DNA of 29,614 nucleotides from a virus. The translations under genes were made by a program, and so were the position numbers. Below the pieces are notes generated by a model, which was not told the DNA's origin, did no database searches, and worked only from the letters and a program-made list of their open reading frames with translations. Below, one piece after another: positions 7,736-16,200 of this stretch (positions are counted from its first letter, which is position 1; each line of letters starts with the position of its first letter). The stretch is taken from positions 1 to 29,614 of IMG/VR virus record IMGVR_UViG_3300033142_000207; one strand, given 5' to 3'.

Positions 7736-8096
7736 CGCCTTTATAGGCTAGTTTACCGAATATTCTAACGGCCAAGTATATAAGTTTTCTTTTGGTAGTA
7801 TTTACCCCAAGTACTTCCATACCTTCCAAGAAAATCTTGTCACATTCTTTTCTTGAACGTTTTCCTTCTCTATAGAGGAAATCGTGAATAACAGCAGCCT
7901 TGCCGTATTCACCGTGTGGAGGTAGTAATGACCACAAGAAACGAGGTACCGATGTTATATCTGTGATAAACATTTTTGGTACTACGATTATATCAAGACT
8001 TGGAAACTTTCCTACATGATATTCGAAAGATTCACTGACCATCCATCTTTCATTTGGAAGGTGTTCAAGTATTAGTGGTGTAGTGAATTGTGACAT
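7731..8096 (-). CDS. DUF1353 family protein
   Basis: The 121-residue product carries the features I know of DUF1353: a Phe-x-Thr/Ile-Asp-x-x-Ser-Val-Pro-Arg block (FITDITSVPRFLWSLLPP, residues about 43-60), then Gly-x-Tyr-x-x-Ala-Ala-Val-x-His-Asp-x-Leu-Tyr (about 62-75), a charged stretch with Asp-x-Ile-Phe, and a C-terminal helix RKLIYLAVRIFGKLAY. DUF1353 proteins are common in phages and prophages; I know of no established function. The conserved His-Asp pair hints at a catalytic or metal site, but that is inference. The ATG (8096) overlaps the stop of the Asp-box protein by one base, so they are translationally coupled. Confidence 0.85.
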   Translation of the reverse strand: MSQFTTPLILEHLPNERWMVSESFEYHVGKFPSLDIIVVPKMFITDITSVPRFLWSLLPPHGEYGKAAVIHDFLYREGKRSRKECDKIFLEGMEVLGVNTTKRKLIYLAVRIFGKLAYKGA

Positions 8097-9433
8097 TATG
8101 AACCCTGATAACTAAATGATGAAGACATCAAATCAGCAGAACTTAAAGCAACAAATCTTCCAACAACAGGACTCCAAGCTAGATCTGGCCATGACTCCGC
8201 AGCTTCGAAATTGAAATCATATTTATATGTCCAATTAACTCCGTCAGGAGAAGCCGCGACCGCTCTATTTCGGAAACCGCCTAGAACAGGTGATATGTTT
8301 GATACAAAAGATTTTAATTCTGGAGACCATACGATAGTATACCATGCAATATCATCTGTTATAACATGAGTCCAGTTTATTCCATCCGGAGAAGTCATGA
8401 CCTTACTTTGCAAAGCTCCATTTCCAACCGCTACAAGAAGATTCAACTCGGCGCTCCACGCTACTCCTGTTGCGATATGGTAATCTGGTGTCGTTTGTTC
8501 GGTCCATGTAATACCGTCCGGAGAAGTCATAATAATATTATCTCCGCTAGAGGCGCCTGCAATAAACAAACTTAGCTCTTCTGCCCAAATAATCCGGGCC
8601 CATGACGATGATCCTGGTGTTGTTTGAGATGTCCATGTAATACCGTCTGTAGAAGTCATAACCTGGTTATTTGTTCCGGTAGATGATACCGCTACGAATA
8701 ATGAATTTCCGTAGGTCACTTCTCGCCATGAATTATCGTTTGGTGTTGTTCGTGTGGTCCAGTTAGCACCGCCGTCTGTAGAAGTCATTGCTCTATCAAG
8801 TGAACCTGTATTTCCAACAGCTACATATGTACCAGCACCCCAACAAACAGCAACCCATTCATTATCTGTTTCGGTAGTGCCACTAGTCCAGGTAGTACCG
8901 TCAATAGAGTACATCGCTCTATCGAGTGTACCAGAAAAAGAAACCGCAACGAATTCTCCTACACTCTCACCGCCATATCCACCCCAACATAATCCTGCCC
9001 AAGAGTTCGCAACAGCTGGGGTACGCTCTGTCCAATTTGAGGTCATATAATTAACCATCGAACGGTCAGAATCGATTATATTTGTTTCATTTGTTGTAAT
9101 ATCAGATTCGATGTCTGTCAAACGTGTTTCGAGTGTCGGCGCCAAGTGTTCGTTGTCAACAACTCCAGGAGCAGGAACGCCTATCTCACTTTCGAGAGCA
9201 AGAAACGAGATTTCAATATTATCTGTGCCTTCTGGCGGAGCCTCGCTGAATGTCAGTTGGTCTCCTGTTACAGTGTATGTATTTGTATGTTGTGTTATAC
9301 CAGAAATGTTAATTTCAATAGCTTGTTCATCTCCAGCATATCTCGACAATGTAAAGAGAACAGTCGCTCCATCTCCATTGAAAGAGTCGCGTTCGAATGA
9401 TGCTAGATGAGGTTGTGTACCTATATATGCCAT
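8096..9433 (-). CDS. Tail protein: fibre anchor domain fused to an Asp-box beta-propeller
   Basis: The 445-residue product has a tail-fibre-type N-terminal anchor (residues 1-100: MAYIGTQPHLASFERDSFNG, a TQHTNTYTV strand, and a linker ending DNEHLAP) that closely resembles the start of the 246-residue collar protein. Residues 105-125 look like a short coiled coil. From about 130 there are six Asp-box motifs of type S-x-D-G-x-x-W at 176-182, 218-225 (one extra residue), 261-267, 304-310, 348-354 and 395-401. Spacing is about 43 residues, as in sialidase- or BNR-type propellers. Partial strands at 132-170 and 413-432 could close a seventh blade. No catalytic Arg triad can be pointed to, so binding is more likely than hydrolysis. 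AAGGAA precedes the ATG. Confidence 0.85.
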   Translation of the reverse strand: MAYIGTQPHLASFERDSFNGDGATVLFTLSRYAGDEQAIEINISGITQHTNTYTVTGDQLTFSEAPPEGTDNIEISFLALESEIGVPAPGVVDNEHLAPTLETRLTDIESDITTNETNIIDSDRSMVNYMTSNWTERTPAVANSWAGLCWGGYGGESVGEFVAVSFSGTLDRAMYSIDGTTWTSGTTETDNEWVAVCWGAGTYVAVGNTGSLDRAMTSTDGGANWTTRTTPNDNSWREVTYGNSLFVAVSSTGTNNQVMTSTDGITWTSQTTPGSSSWARIIWAEELSLFIAGASSGDNIIMTSPDGITWTEQTTPDYHIATGVAWSAELNLLVAVGNGALQSKVMTSPDGINWTHVITDDIAWYTIVWSPELKSFVSNISPVLGGFRNRAVAASPDGVNWTYKYDFNFEAAESWPDLAWSPVVGRFVALSSADLMSSSFSYQGS

Positions 9434-9442
9434 TTTGTTTCC

Positions 9443-9919
9443 TTAGTAAACAATAGTTGGTAGTTGAGCAATCACTTCATCGGCCGTTGGTTCTGTAATG
9501 TTGCCTGCTTCCCAATTAGAGAGTATAACGTGACACGTTGACCAACAAGATGCTGTCCACGCACCAAGAGTTTCACATTCTGTTTGAAAGTCGTTTGTAT
9601 ATCCCATATATTTAGCGATAGAATTTATATTATCATATCCTTTTGACCGAGCTTCTGTATCTATATGAACCTGTACGGCACTACTAATCGTTGATATTTT
9701 TTGTTCGGTTGTAATGGTAGGTGCTATATAAGGTTCAATTGAACCTACATTATCAACCAACCACTCTTTTATTTGTAATGTGTGTGGTTCTTTGTCATCA
9801 TTATCTAATAAGATTGTAGTAGGAATCCAACCATATACATCGGTTAAAATTTCCAAATCAATTTGATTTGTGCCTTCCGCTGAGTATATTGGGTTTTTGT
9901 AGTCTGTTACTTTAATCAT
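9443..9919 (-). CDS. Tail-fibre assembly-like protein, paralogue 2
   Basis: The 158-residue product ends with a region (residues about 70-158) that is a clear relative of the 191-residue gene product. Both contain Val-x-x-His-x-Asp-Thr, Gly-Tyr-Asp-Asn-Ile, a Trp-x-x-x-x-Trp stretch, L-x-x-W-E-A-G and a final P-T-x-x-x-V-x-x-L-P. This C-terminal pattern resembles DUF4376 and other tail-fibre assembly proteins, which help fibres fold and trimerise. The N-terminal part (MIKVTDYKNPIYSAEGTNQ) resembles the short domain found in front of such regions. AAGGAT precedes the ATG at 9919. It lies directly upstream of the Asp-box propeller gene and may serve it. The family call is by pattern, not search. 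Confidence 0.65.
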   Translation of the reverse strand: MIKVTDYKNPIYSAEGTNQIDLEILTDVYGWIPTTILLDNDDKEPHTLQIKEWLVDNVGSIEPYIAPTITTEQKISTISSAVQVHIDTEARSKGYDNINSIAKYMGYTNDFQTECETLGAWTASCWSTCHVILSNWEAGNITEPTADEVIAQLPTIVY

Positions 9920-9920
9920 T

Positions 9921-10253
9921 TTAAGAAATCCTTAACCAAAGAGCAACGCCTCTATGTGAATCGTCGAAATTGTAGTCATAATGCGCCATTGCTTGCCATG
10001 TGCCTGTTAACGCTGTGCCAGCAGATGATGTTCCGGTGCCAAAGTTGCCGGCTAAACCCGTAAAGGCGGAAGTTGGGTATAAAGAACTTCCTGTTCGTGT
10101 TGCGCCAAAGGCGCAATCAGAAGTAGACCGTGCAAAACAGTATGTTCCGATATCACCAGCTGACAATCCAGCGATTGACGCAGAAACATCAACTAATCCA
10201 GCAATGTCATTTTGTGCCTCTGTTGAAATATTACTTGACTTTATTTGAGTCAT
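9921..10253 (-). CDS. Small tail or virion protein, not recognised
   Basis: The 110-residue product begins MTQIKSSNISTEAQNDIAGL. It is rich in Gly, Ser, Thr and Ala with few charges, and closes with WQAMAHYDYNFDDSHRGVALWLRIS. The C-terminal Trp-Leu-Arg-Ile-Ser is a form often seen at the end of phage fibre or collar domains, where it packs as the last strand. Two cysteines lie near residues 39 and 47. There is no membrane segment. AAAGGTT precedes the ATG at 10253. It lies between two paralogous fibre-assembly-like genes, 1 base before the downstream one, which suggests it is a small receptor-contact tip or fibre segment served by them. Function is inferred from place only. Confidence 0.65.
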   Translation of the reverse strand: MTQIKSSNISTEAQNDIAGLVDVSASIAGLSAGDIGTYCFARSTSDCAFGATRTGSSLYPTSAFTGLAGNFGTGTSSAGTALTGTWQAMAHYDYNFDDSHRGVALWLRIS

Positions 10254-10266
10254 ATTAGTTTAACCT

Positions 10267-10842
10267 TTAAACTAGTGTTAATATAGGTAACGCCGCAACA
10301 ACTTCTGCTGAATCTGTTGGCTCTGTACCGCCTGCTTCCCAATCGTTTAGAAGTGTTGTAGCGGTTGTCCACACATCAGCTCTCCATACAAGGAACTGTT
10401 CACCTTCTGATTGATATGGGTTAACAACACTAGCATATGAACATGCTGACATAATATTGTCATATCCACTTGTCTGAGCAGTTGTGTCTAGGTGAGATTG
10501 AACATCTTTTGTGATTTCATCAACCTTAGTTGCAACTCGTTCTTCTTCTGTTGGTTCTGGTTGTGTTGTTACTGCACCATCAGGTAGAGCACCGAAGTCA
10601 CTCATTGTCGATTGAACAGCAGTATTACCAAGACCTTCCCAATATACAGTACCACGATTGTCTTCTACGACATTCCAGTTAGAACCATCGAATAGTGCAG
10701 ATTCGCCTACTTCTGTTGTTGGTGCTTGGATTTCGGTAGCATTAGCAGGGATTAAGAATATACCAGGTTCAAGTGGACTTTCGTCCGCTGTGCTTGTACC
10801 AACGTATTCGGTAGTGATTGGGTCGTAATTATAAATTTGCAT
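10267..10842 (-). CDS. Tail-fibre assembly-like protein, paralogue 1
   Basis: The 191-residue product begins MQIYNYDPITTEYVGTSTAD and continues with a Pro-rich stretch and ESALFDGSNWNVVEDNRGTVYW. This N-terminal part is a frequent opening of phage tail-fibre assembly proteins (Y-x-x-D-x-x-T-x-x-Y-x-G, then F-D-G-x-x-W-x-x-V-x-D-x-R-G). Residues 100-191 (KDVQSHLDTTAQTSGYDNI, then SYASVVNPYQSEGEQFLVW and LLNDWEAGG) fit the DUF4376-like pattern and are shared with the 158-residue gene product. Such proteins act as chaperones for fibre trimerisation. It follows two tail-collar genes and a late promoter at 10873-10880. CAGGAAAT precedes the ATG at 10842. Confidence 0.72.
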   Translation of the reverse strand: MQIYNYDPITTEYVGTSTADESPLEPGIFLIPANATEIQAPTTEVGESALFDGSNWNVVEDNRGTVYWEGLGNTAVQSTMSDFGALPDGAVTTQPEPTEEERVATKVDEITKDVQSHLDTTAQTSGYDNIMSACSYASVVNPYQSEGEQFLVWRADVWTTATTLLNDWEAGGTEPTDSAEVVAALPILTLV

Positions 10843-10872
10843 TGATATTTCCTGATTAAGTATTCTTTTGTG

Positions 10873-10880
10873 TATTTATT
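10873..10880 (-). promoter_or_regulatory. Late promoter box for the fibre-assembly gene
   Basis: The minus strand reads AATAAATA, overlapping the stop of the 161-residue collar gene (10879-10881). The predicted start is near 10867, within the gap before the ATG at 10842. Confidence 0.6.
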
Positions 10881-11364
10881 AGTATTTAATACAGTAGAGC
10901 ATAGTTACGTTACGAGGACGAGTTTCGGTCTCACCTTCTGTACTTGTGTAGTTATACCGTGTATAACTTTCGGTACCGTTTGCAGCATCTGTACCAGACA
11001 ATGTTGTATAACTATATAAACCAGCCTTATTTGTGCTTATACCTTGGTGATGATTATGAGAACCGTATGCATCAGCCTGTGAACCATCTCCTAAAACTCG
11101 ACCAGAGTCAACACCACGACCATCATCTAATCCGCGAATAAATTCACCTCTGAAATCAGGCACTCCAAATTCAGATCCGCTGCCGCCATATGTATATCCT
11201 ATCACAGCAAACAAATCGGCATAGGTTGTAGTTGATAGTGTAATAGAACCGTTACACTTTATATATCCATCAGGTAAAACAGAATCCGAAAATGCCGCAA
11301 TAGTGCCGGTAGGCACAGTTACACCACCGGAAATCATACTAGCTGGAGCTTTTGTTAATGCCAT
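10879..11364 (-). CDS. Short tail-collar domain protein
   Basis: The 161-residue product is almost entirely one phage tail-collar domain. After a short N-terminal stretch (MALTKAPASMISGG, typical of small fibre tips), residues 18-38 give PTGTIAAFSDSVLPDGYIKC, followed by YADLFAVIGYTYGGSGSEFG, PDFRGEFIRGLDDGRGVD, a Ser-His-Asn-His motif near 102-105 and the closing RPRNVTMLYCIKY. The collar family occurs in short tail fibres (T4 gp12) and baseplate proteins, and His-x-His may bind a metal ion. It is a paralogue of the adjacent 246-residue gene but lacks that protein's long anchor. AAGGAAT precedes the ATG at 11364. Confidence 0.9.
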   Translation of the reverse strand: MALTKAPASMISGGVTVPTGTIAAFSDSVLPDGYIKCNGSITLSTTTYADLFAVIGYTYGGSGSEFGVPDFRGEFIRGLDDGRGVDSGRVLGDGSQADAYGSHNHHQGISTNKAGLYSYTTLSGTDAANGTESYTRYNYTSTEGETETRPRNVTMLYCIKY

Positions 11365-11374
11365 TTCTTATTCC

Positions 11375-12115
11375 TTAGTATTTAATACAGTAAAGAACTG
11401 CTACGTTACGAGGTCTGGTTTCGGTTCCACCACTAGAATCGGTAGTATCTTGACCATAATAATGACCAGTTTGAATCATTGGAGTAAGGCGCCATTCACC
11501 GCCCAAATCTGGTACACCGTCAAATGTATGTGTGTGTGATTTATTATCATCAGCTTGACTTCCATCACCTAAAGCACGACCACTATCAACGCCTCTACCA
11601 TCATCTAGTCCACGCATGAATTCGCCTCGTAGGTCAGGAACACCGAATGATCCGCCAGAACCTCCGAATGTATATCCTACCGATGCAAACAAATCAGCAT
11701 ATACAGTAGTTGATAAGTCTGTTGCTCCGTTACATTTAATCCATCCATCAGGAGCAACGCCCATAGCAAAACCACCAACTGCGCCTGTAGGTGCAGTATT
11801 CTTTGTTGATGGTGCCAAGTGATTCGGTAGAATTGTTTGGTCTAACGGAACATAACCAGCAGAAATGATACCAACGACAATACGAACTTCGATTGCGTCA
11901 CCAGATTCTGGCGCTAACACAAAACTAAGTGTTAGTCCTGAAATAGAGTATGCGTCTGTATGTTGAACAACACCATTCTTTGTAACAACAGCGTCCTTAT
12001 CATTAGGAACACTAGAAGTTAATGTGAAATCTGTCTGAGAACCAGTACCATCAAAATTGTATAAATCAATTTCCTGTGTAGATTCTGTTGGTCTAACTCT
12101 ACCAATATAAGGCAT
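11375..12115 (-). CDS. Anchored tail-collar domain protein
   Basis: The 246-residue product has an N-terminal anchor (residues 1-105, MPYIGRVRPTEST, QHTDAYSISG, then a linker ending PNHLAP) that resembles the anchor of the Asp-box protein. It is followed by a tail-collar domain (108-246): PTGAVGGFAMGVAPDGWIKC, YADLFASVGYTFGGSGGSFG, PDLRGEFMRGLDDGRGVD, Ser-His-Thr-His near 193-196, and RPRNVAVLYCIKY. The collar is close to the one in the neighbouring 161-residue protein. It is likely a short tail-fibre or receptor-contact protein at the baseplate. The ATG at 12115 overlaps the preceding stop by one base, and GGAG lies within the upstream gene, so translation is coupled. Confidence 0.9.
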   Translation of the reverse strand: MPYIGRVRPTESTQEIDLYNFDGTGSQTDFTLTSSVPNDKDAVVTKNGVVQHTDAYSISGLTLSFVLAPESGDAIEVRIVVGIISAGYVPLDQTILPNHLAPSTKNTAPTGAVGGFAMGVAPDGWIKCNGATDLSTTVYADLFASVGYTFGGSGGSFGVPDLRGEFMRGLDDGRGVDSGRALGDGSQADDNKSHTHTFDGVPDLGGEWRLTPMIQTGHYYGQDTTDSSGGTETRPRNVAVLYCIKY

Positions 12116-12432
12116 TAGCTAATCTCCAGTACACTCGCAAAGGCATCTACTGAATCAGCAGTATTACAAGATATTTGAATAAAATCGGCATCATTCAAGT
12201 TAATTGGTTTATCCCAGATCAACGATGCCTCGGCCGAAATTGGAATGTTGGTACCAAGTGAATATGTTGTTGCGCTTTGAACAACAGTGATTGACACCTT
12301 GATTGAACTAGATGTTGTGTTGGAAATGTTAAGAGCATTAACAATTCCTTTCACACCACTAGCTGTATATAATGTTGCCGGTGTATCAGCTGTTGTTACT
12401 TTTAATACCGCATTTGTGAATGTACTTGCCAC
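12115..12432 (-). CDS. Small beta-rich virion protein, GTG start
   Basis: The 105-residue product (MASTFTNAVLKVTTADTPA, then GIVNALNISNTTSSSIKVSI, DKPINLNDADFIQI and SVDAFASVLEIS) has the pattern of a small all-beta phage protein: alternating strands, an N-x-x-N-T-x-x-x-x-x-V centre and a D-x-I-x-V/I edge. Many tailed phages, especially marine ones, carry such a protein among tail-fibre genes, annotated as structural. The frame opens with GTG at 12432, with AGAGG as ribosome site about 9 bases upstream. It overlaps the collar gene by one base, so it is probably made with it and may sit in the same fibre or adaptor complex. Confidence 0.7.
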   Translation of the reverse strand: MASTFTNAVLKVTTADTPATLYTASGVKGIVNALNISNTTSSSIKVSITVVQSATTYSLGTNIPISAEASLIWDKPINLNDADFIQISCNTADSVDAFASVLEIS

Positions 12433-12445
12433 GTTTAATTACCTC

Positions 12446-13006
12446 TTATCCTAATGCTATTGCCATTGCTATTGCCAAATCTTCGGCTTCTGCCAATGAC
12501 TCTGCTTTAGAATGTACGTCTAAATTTGTTCTTGCTGTTGCTATATCGGATGCACCAGTACCACCATCAGCAACTGCTAAATCAGTGATGCCTGTGACTG
12601 AACCACCTGTGATGGCCACCGCGTTTGCATCTTGTGTTGCTATTGAACCAAGGTCATCAAGTTCTAGTGAAGTGTTCACCCAGACCGCTGAACCAATAGT
12701 AGCATTGATACAACGCCATACTTCATTCTGTCCCTCAGCTGATGTGTCAATCCAAGCAGAACCTATATCGTATCCAGCGTCCGAATCATCTGTTGCTCCT
12801 GGTGCAGCTGTACCTGACCAATTATTCTGTAGATAAACTGGAATATCAACTCCAAGTTCTAGTCCAAGATTAACCCTTGCTGCGGCCGCATCTGGAACAT
12901 CTGATAAGTTCAAAGTCTTATCAAGCATATTAGAGATTACGGTATTAGTGGCTTCGCGCCATACTCTAAACGAATCTAATGCTGCTACCAATGATGGAAT
13001 TGCCAT
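12446..13006 (-). CDS. Small tail-fibre protein with a CBM5/12-like insert
   Basis: The 186-residue product holds two tail-fibre signatures: LNLSDVPDAAAARVNLGL near residues 32-49 and LAVADGGTGASDIATARTNL near 143-162. These belong to the (S-D-V-x-D-x-x-x-A-R-x-N-L-G-L) and G-G-T-G-A repeat types found in phage tail fibres. Between them, residues about 75-112 carry Y-D-I-G-S-A-W-I-D-T and EVWRCINATIGSAVWV, an aromatic module like the small CBM5/12-type domains of phage fibres and chitinases. The N-terminal 30 residues are helical. The C-terminus ends in a helical, Ala/Glu-rich stretch. TAGGAT precedes the ATG at 13006. It is probably a short side fibre or a connector. Confidence 0.78.
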   Translation of the reverse strand: MAIPSLVAALDSFRVWREATNTVISNMLDKTLNLSDVPDAAAARVNLGLELGVDIPVYLQNNWSGTAAPGATDDSDAGYDIGSAWIDTSAEGQNEVWRCINATIGSAVWVNTSLELDDLGSIATQDANAVAITGGSVTGITDLAVADGGTGASDIATARTNLDVHSKAESLAEAEDLAIAMAIALG

Positions 13007-13014
13007 ATATTATC

Positions 13015-13254
13015 CTATTTTGTATCTGATGACTTCGCTCGTTTCTTGACAACCCTTTTCGGTTTCAAAGCAGCGAGTTCTTCTTTCATGGTATTTATCA
13101 ACTCCATCATTAACTCGCGGTCGATTTCCAACGTTTCTACTCTACGATACAAATCTTTTTGCTTTTTAACGGCCATCTTTCGCATTTTAGCTGCGGTGAT
13201 ATTACCGCTGTTATCAAAAACAACAGCATTACCTTTTCTTTCTGGTTGTGGCAT
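13015..13254 (-). CDS. Small basic coiled-coil protein
   Basis: The 79-residue product is not recognised as a family member. Residues 1-18 are polar (MPQPERKGNAVVFDNSGN). Residues 22-62 look like one long amphipathic helix with hydrophobic residues in heptad spacing (VETLEIDRELMMELINTMKE), a likely coiled coil. The tail is very basic (KPKRVVKKRAKS). AGGAGAG precedes the ATG at 13254. It sits 11 bases after the DUF4815 gene and 8 bases before the small fibre gene. It may be a small trimerising connector or an assembly factor for the large protein. Its real existence is supported by a good ribosome site and tight packing. Confidence 0.75.
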   Translation of the reverse strand: MPQPERKGNAVVFDNSGNITAAKMRKMAVKKQKDLYRRVETLEIDRELMMELINTMKEELAALKPKRVVKKRAKSSDTK

Positions 13255-13265
13255 CTATATCTCTC

Positions 13266-16200
13266 CTACATTGTCGCTATAGCGCGGAAGTTCTTAACTT
13301 GAGGAACTTTATATCTTGTGGTTGTATCAACCTTCAATACAATCTTAACAGAGAACTCCGAGAAGTCTTCATCAGGATATTCCTTAGGGTCGTATGTATA
13401 CTCAACAAAGTTTTCGTATGTATTAACATTATCAGCAACAACGTTTGTTTGTTTCATTGGACGCCATTCTGTTCTATCATCTTCTGTTATGCCGTTTGTT
13501 GGGTCAACAACTACAGATATGATGTGTGTCCAGTTATCATCTGTTTGGTCTGATGTTGGTGTATTTGTGTTTGAACCAATCTTAGACTTATAAATCTCAG
13601 AATCGTATTGTACATAATCACCAATTGAATGACCGCCACTAGAATCAAACTCATATATAGTAGAAATAACTTCCTCTGTAACAAATATCACATTGTTTGC
13701 AGGAACTACAGTTGGGTCGAATTCTTGGAAGTCAGTAGCATTTGAAATGTACATCTTCTCAAGTCCAGTATCATCATCAATTCTGGTAACAAATACACTA
13801 CCTTTAACGATATTACCTGTTGAACCAGCAACAGTTGTTGTATCGTAGTATTGAATGTTACAAGTGTTGTTCACAAGAACATCATCAATTGCACCAATAG
13901 ATAGTGAAGCAGGTATCAAGTCAACATATTTTGGAACATACTCACTGGTCTTGTAGTACACATCAATTTCACTATTGAAAGGAACAACAGCGTCGAATAT
14001 AACCTTCAAATCATCGGATGATGTTGTTAACTTTGTGGCCTCTGTGATGTATACAGATGTTTCAGCAATATTACCTATAGGATTTTGTGATGTGTTATCC
14101 ACAGTGATTGCACTAGTTCTCTCATCATTAATAACAGGAGAGATATTAACATCGGTTGTAGACATCTTGGAGGTAATTGTCAAGTCTCCACCAGTAGTTG
14201 AAAGGGTCTCAACTGTATCAAGAGATGTGTTCTCTTTGTTCAGTAACGTGCCGTTATTTCCTGGTAATGCGTAGTCATAAACAATTCCTGTTTTAGGATG
14301 TTCTAGGTCTTCGATATTAAGATTCATCAACACTAAATCTTTATCGGTTGTCCATGCAACAGAATCTCCGTTTATCTCATCATAGTACGAAGCATCATTG
14401 ACTAAATCAAAGTTTGCCCAAGTGGAATCATCCAATTCAGAGAATCCAGCAGGGTTCTCGAACACACACTTATGAATATCGAACTTGACATCCTTTGTTT
14501 GGTCAGGAGTCCAAGTAGAACCATTCTGAGAGATTAACATAACACCAGCGTATGGTTGTTTCATAATCACTTCGTTTGTGAAGATGTCTTGTTTACCAAT
14601 CTCACCAACAAACATTGTGTACTCATTACTGTTAGACATAACAATGAATGAATACTCTACGCTTGGTTGTAGATATACAGGGTCACCAAAGACAAACTCT
14701 GTTGAAGTTTGTCCATCATCAGAAACGGTAATATCGCTCGGGTTAACTGTAACTTGTGAGAACGGTACCATATTCTGTGTTGGAATACCGTTTTCATTTT
14801 CAACTATCATTATCGAAACTGGAATATTCTTTGTTGATTTTGTTTGGAAGAACAGATCAATCTTATCAAGATAAATGCCTTGACCATCTTCAACAAGGAA
14901 CGTTTGGGCAACAGGGTCACTCCAATTAGTACGTCCTGCCCAAGTTGATATCCATCGGGATGGTGTAACAGTCGTAACAGTCGTAACGGTTCTTTGTGTT
15001 GTATTTAGAGTTCCGTTTGCTTCATATTCTGTTTCAGAAGAAGAAACACTGTCTGCGCCTGTATTATCATAGTCAACAAGTTTTACAACAACAGGTGTGC
15101 CTGCTTTGAACTTGTTAGCCGGTATATTAAATGTACCAGTACAAGCACCAGTCGCGTCTGTTTTAACGTTGTCTCCAACTGTTCCATCAGAAACAGTTGT
15201 TAAACTTGTTGAGATATCAATACCATCGAAGAACAACTTGTGTTTATAGTTAGGTACTAATCCTTCAGCAGAGAAAGTTACATTACGTGAACGCATAAAG
15301 TAAAACGCATCACGACTAACCAATCTATCCGAAACTCTACGTTCTGTAGTTGTACGACCTGTTGTTAACCAACCTCTGCGTTGACTACCGGTCACTGTGG
15401 TTGTTACACTAGTGGTTTCTCTTGGTGTAAACGGTCTAGCTGATAGTCCTAATTCTTTACGTCCCTCGGGAGAGACCAACATTTTATCAACATTATCTCT
15501 ATTCTTTCGTGTAAGTGGGTTCGACCAATCGCTATTACCAGGAATGTTCTCCATGCGGGTGCTTTTACCAACGATTGAATTTCTCCATGCGTTCCATATT
15601 GGTTCGATATTACGATTCAATGACTCGGTACGTTTTGCACCAGCCAATCGTGAACCAGAACCTGTTTGAATTGTAGGTAAGTAATATGTAGATACCCAGT
15701 TATCAGTTTTAGGAACTATATCAAGAGAACCTTCAAAGTGGAATACATTGAATGGGTTAACGTTGGTTACACCAGAAGCAGCACTAGCACTAATCGCAAT
15801 ATCTGTTGTGTGTGATAGATGCCAAGTAGTTACGCCTTTAGCGATACCTGTAGGTGTATTCGAACCACCATCATAATCGATAAGGTTTCTACTTGCATCA
15901 AGGAAGTATTTCTCTGTTGTACGAGCACCTTCTGTTTCAGCATAGTCAACATTGATATCAACATTGTTCATTGTAAATGAACCACGAAGAGTACCATCCT
16001 CAAAATCAAGAGAGGCAACATAGTCTGGGTGTATTACATTAGATACGTCATGTGATGTGAAGTTGTCAACAAGGATACCATTTTTGAATCTTGAATTTCC
16101 AAGTTCATCAAGAATGTTCATCTCGGATGCAGCTTTTTCAAGCATATTCAATGATGTGTAGTATTCAAGGTTCTCAACACGTTTTACGATATCACGAATA

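Noticed and set aside
8096-9433. Sialidase activity for the Asp-box protein
   Set aside because: Asp-boxes define the fold, not activity; no sialidase catalytic Arg/Tyr/Glu set could be recognised, so only a binding role is proposed.
10879-12115. Possible diversity-generating retroelement target at the collar C-terminus
   Set aside because: No reverse transcriptase or template repeat is visible, and the differences between the two collars are spread over all codon positions rather than at adenines.
13087-13094. GATAAATA inside the 79-residue coiled-coil gene
   Set aside because: It is a match to the late box but lies within a coding sequence; the small downstream fibre gene is tightly packed behind it and needs no separate promoter.
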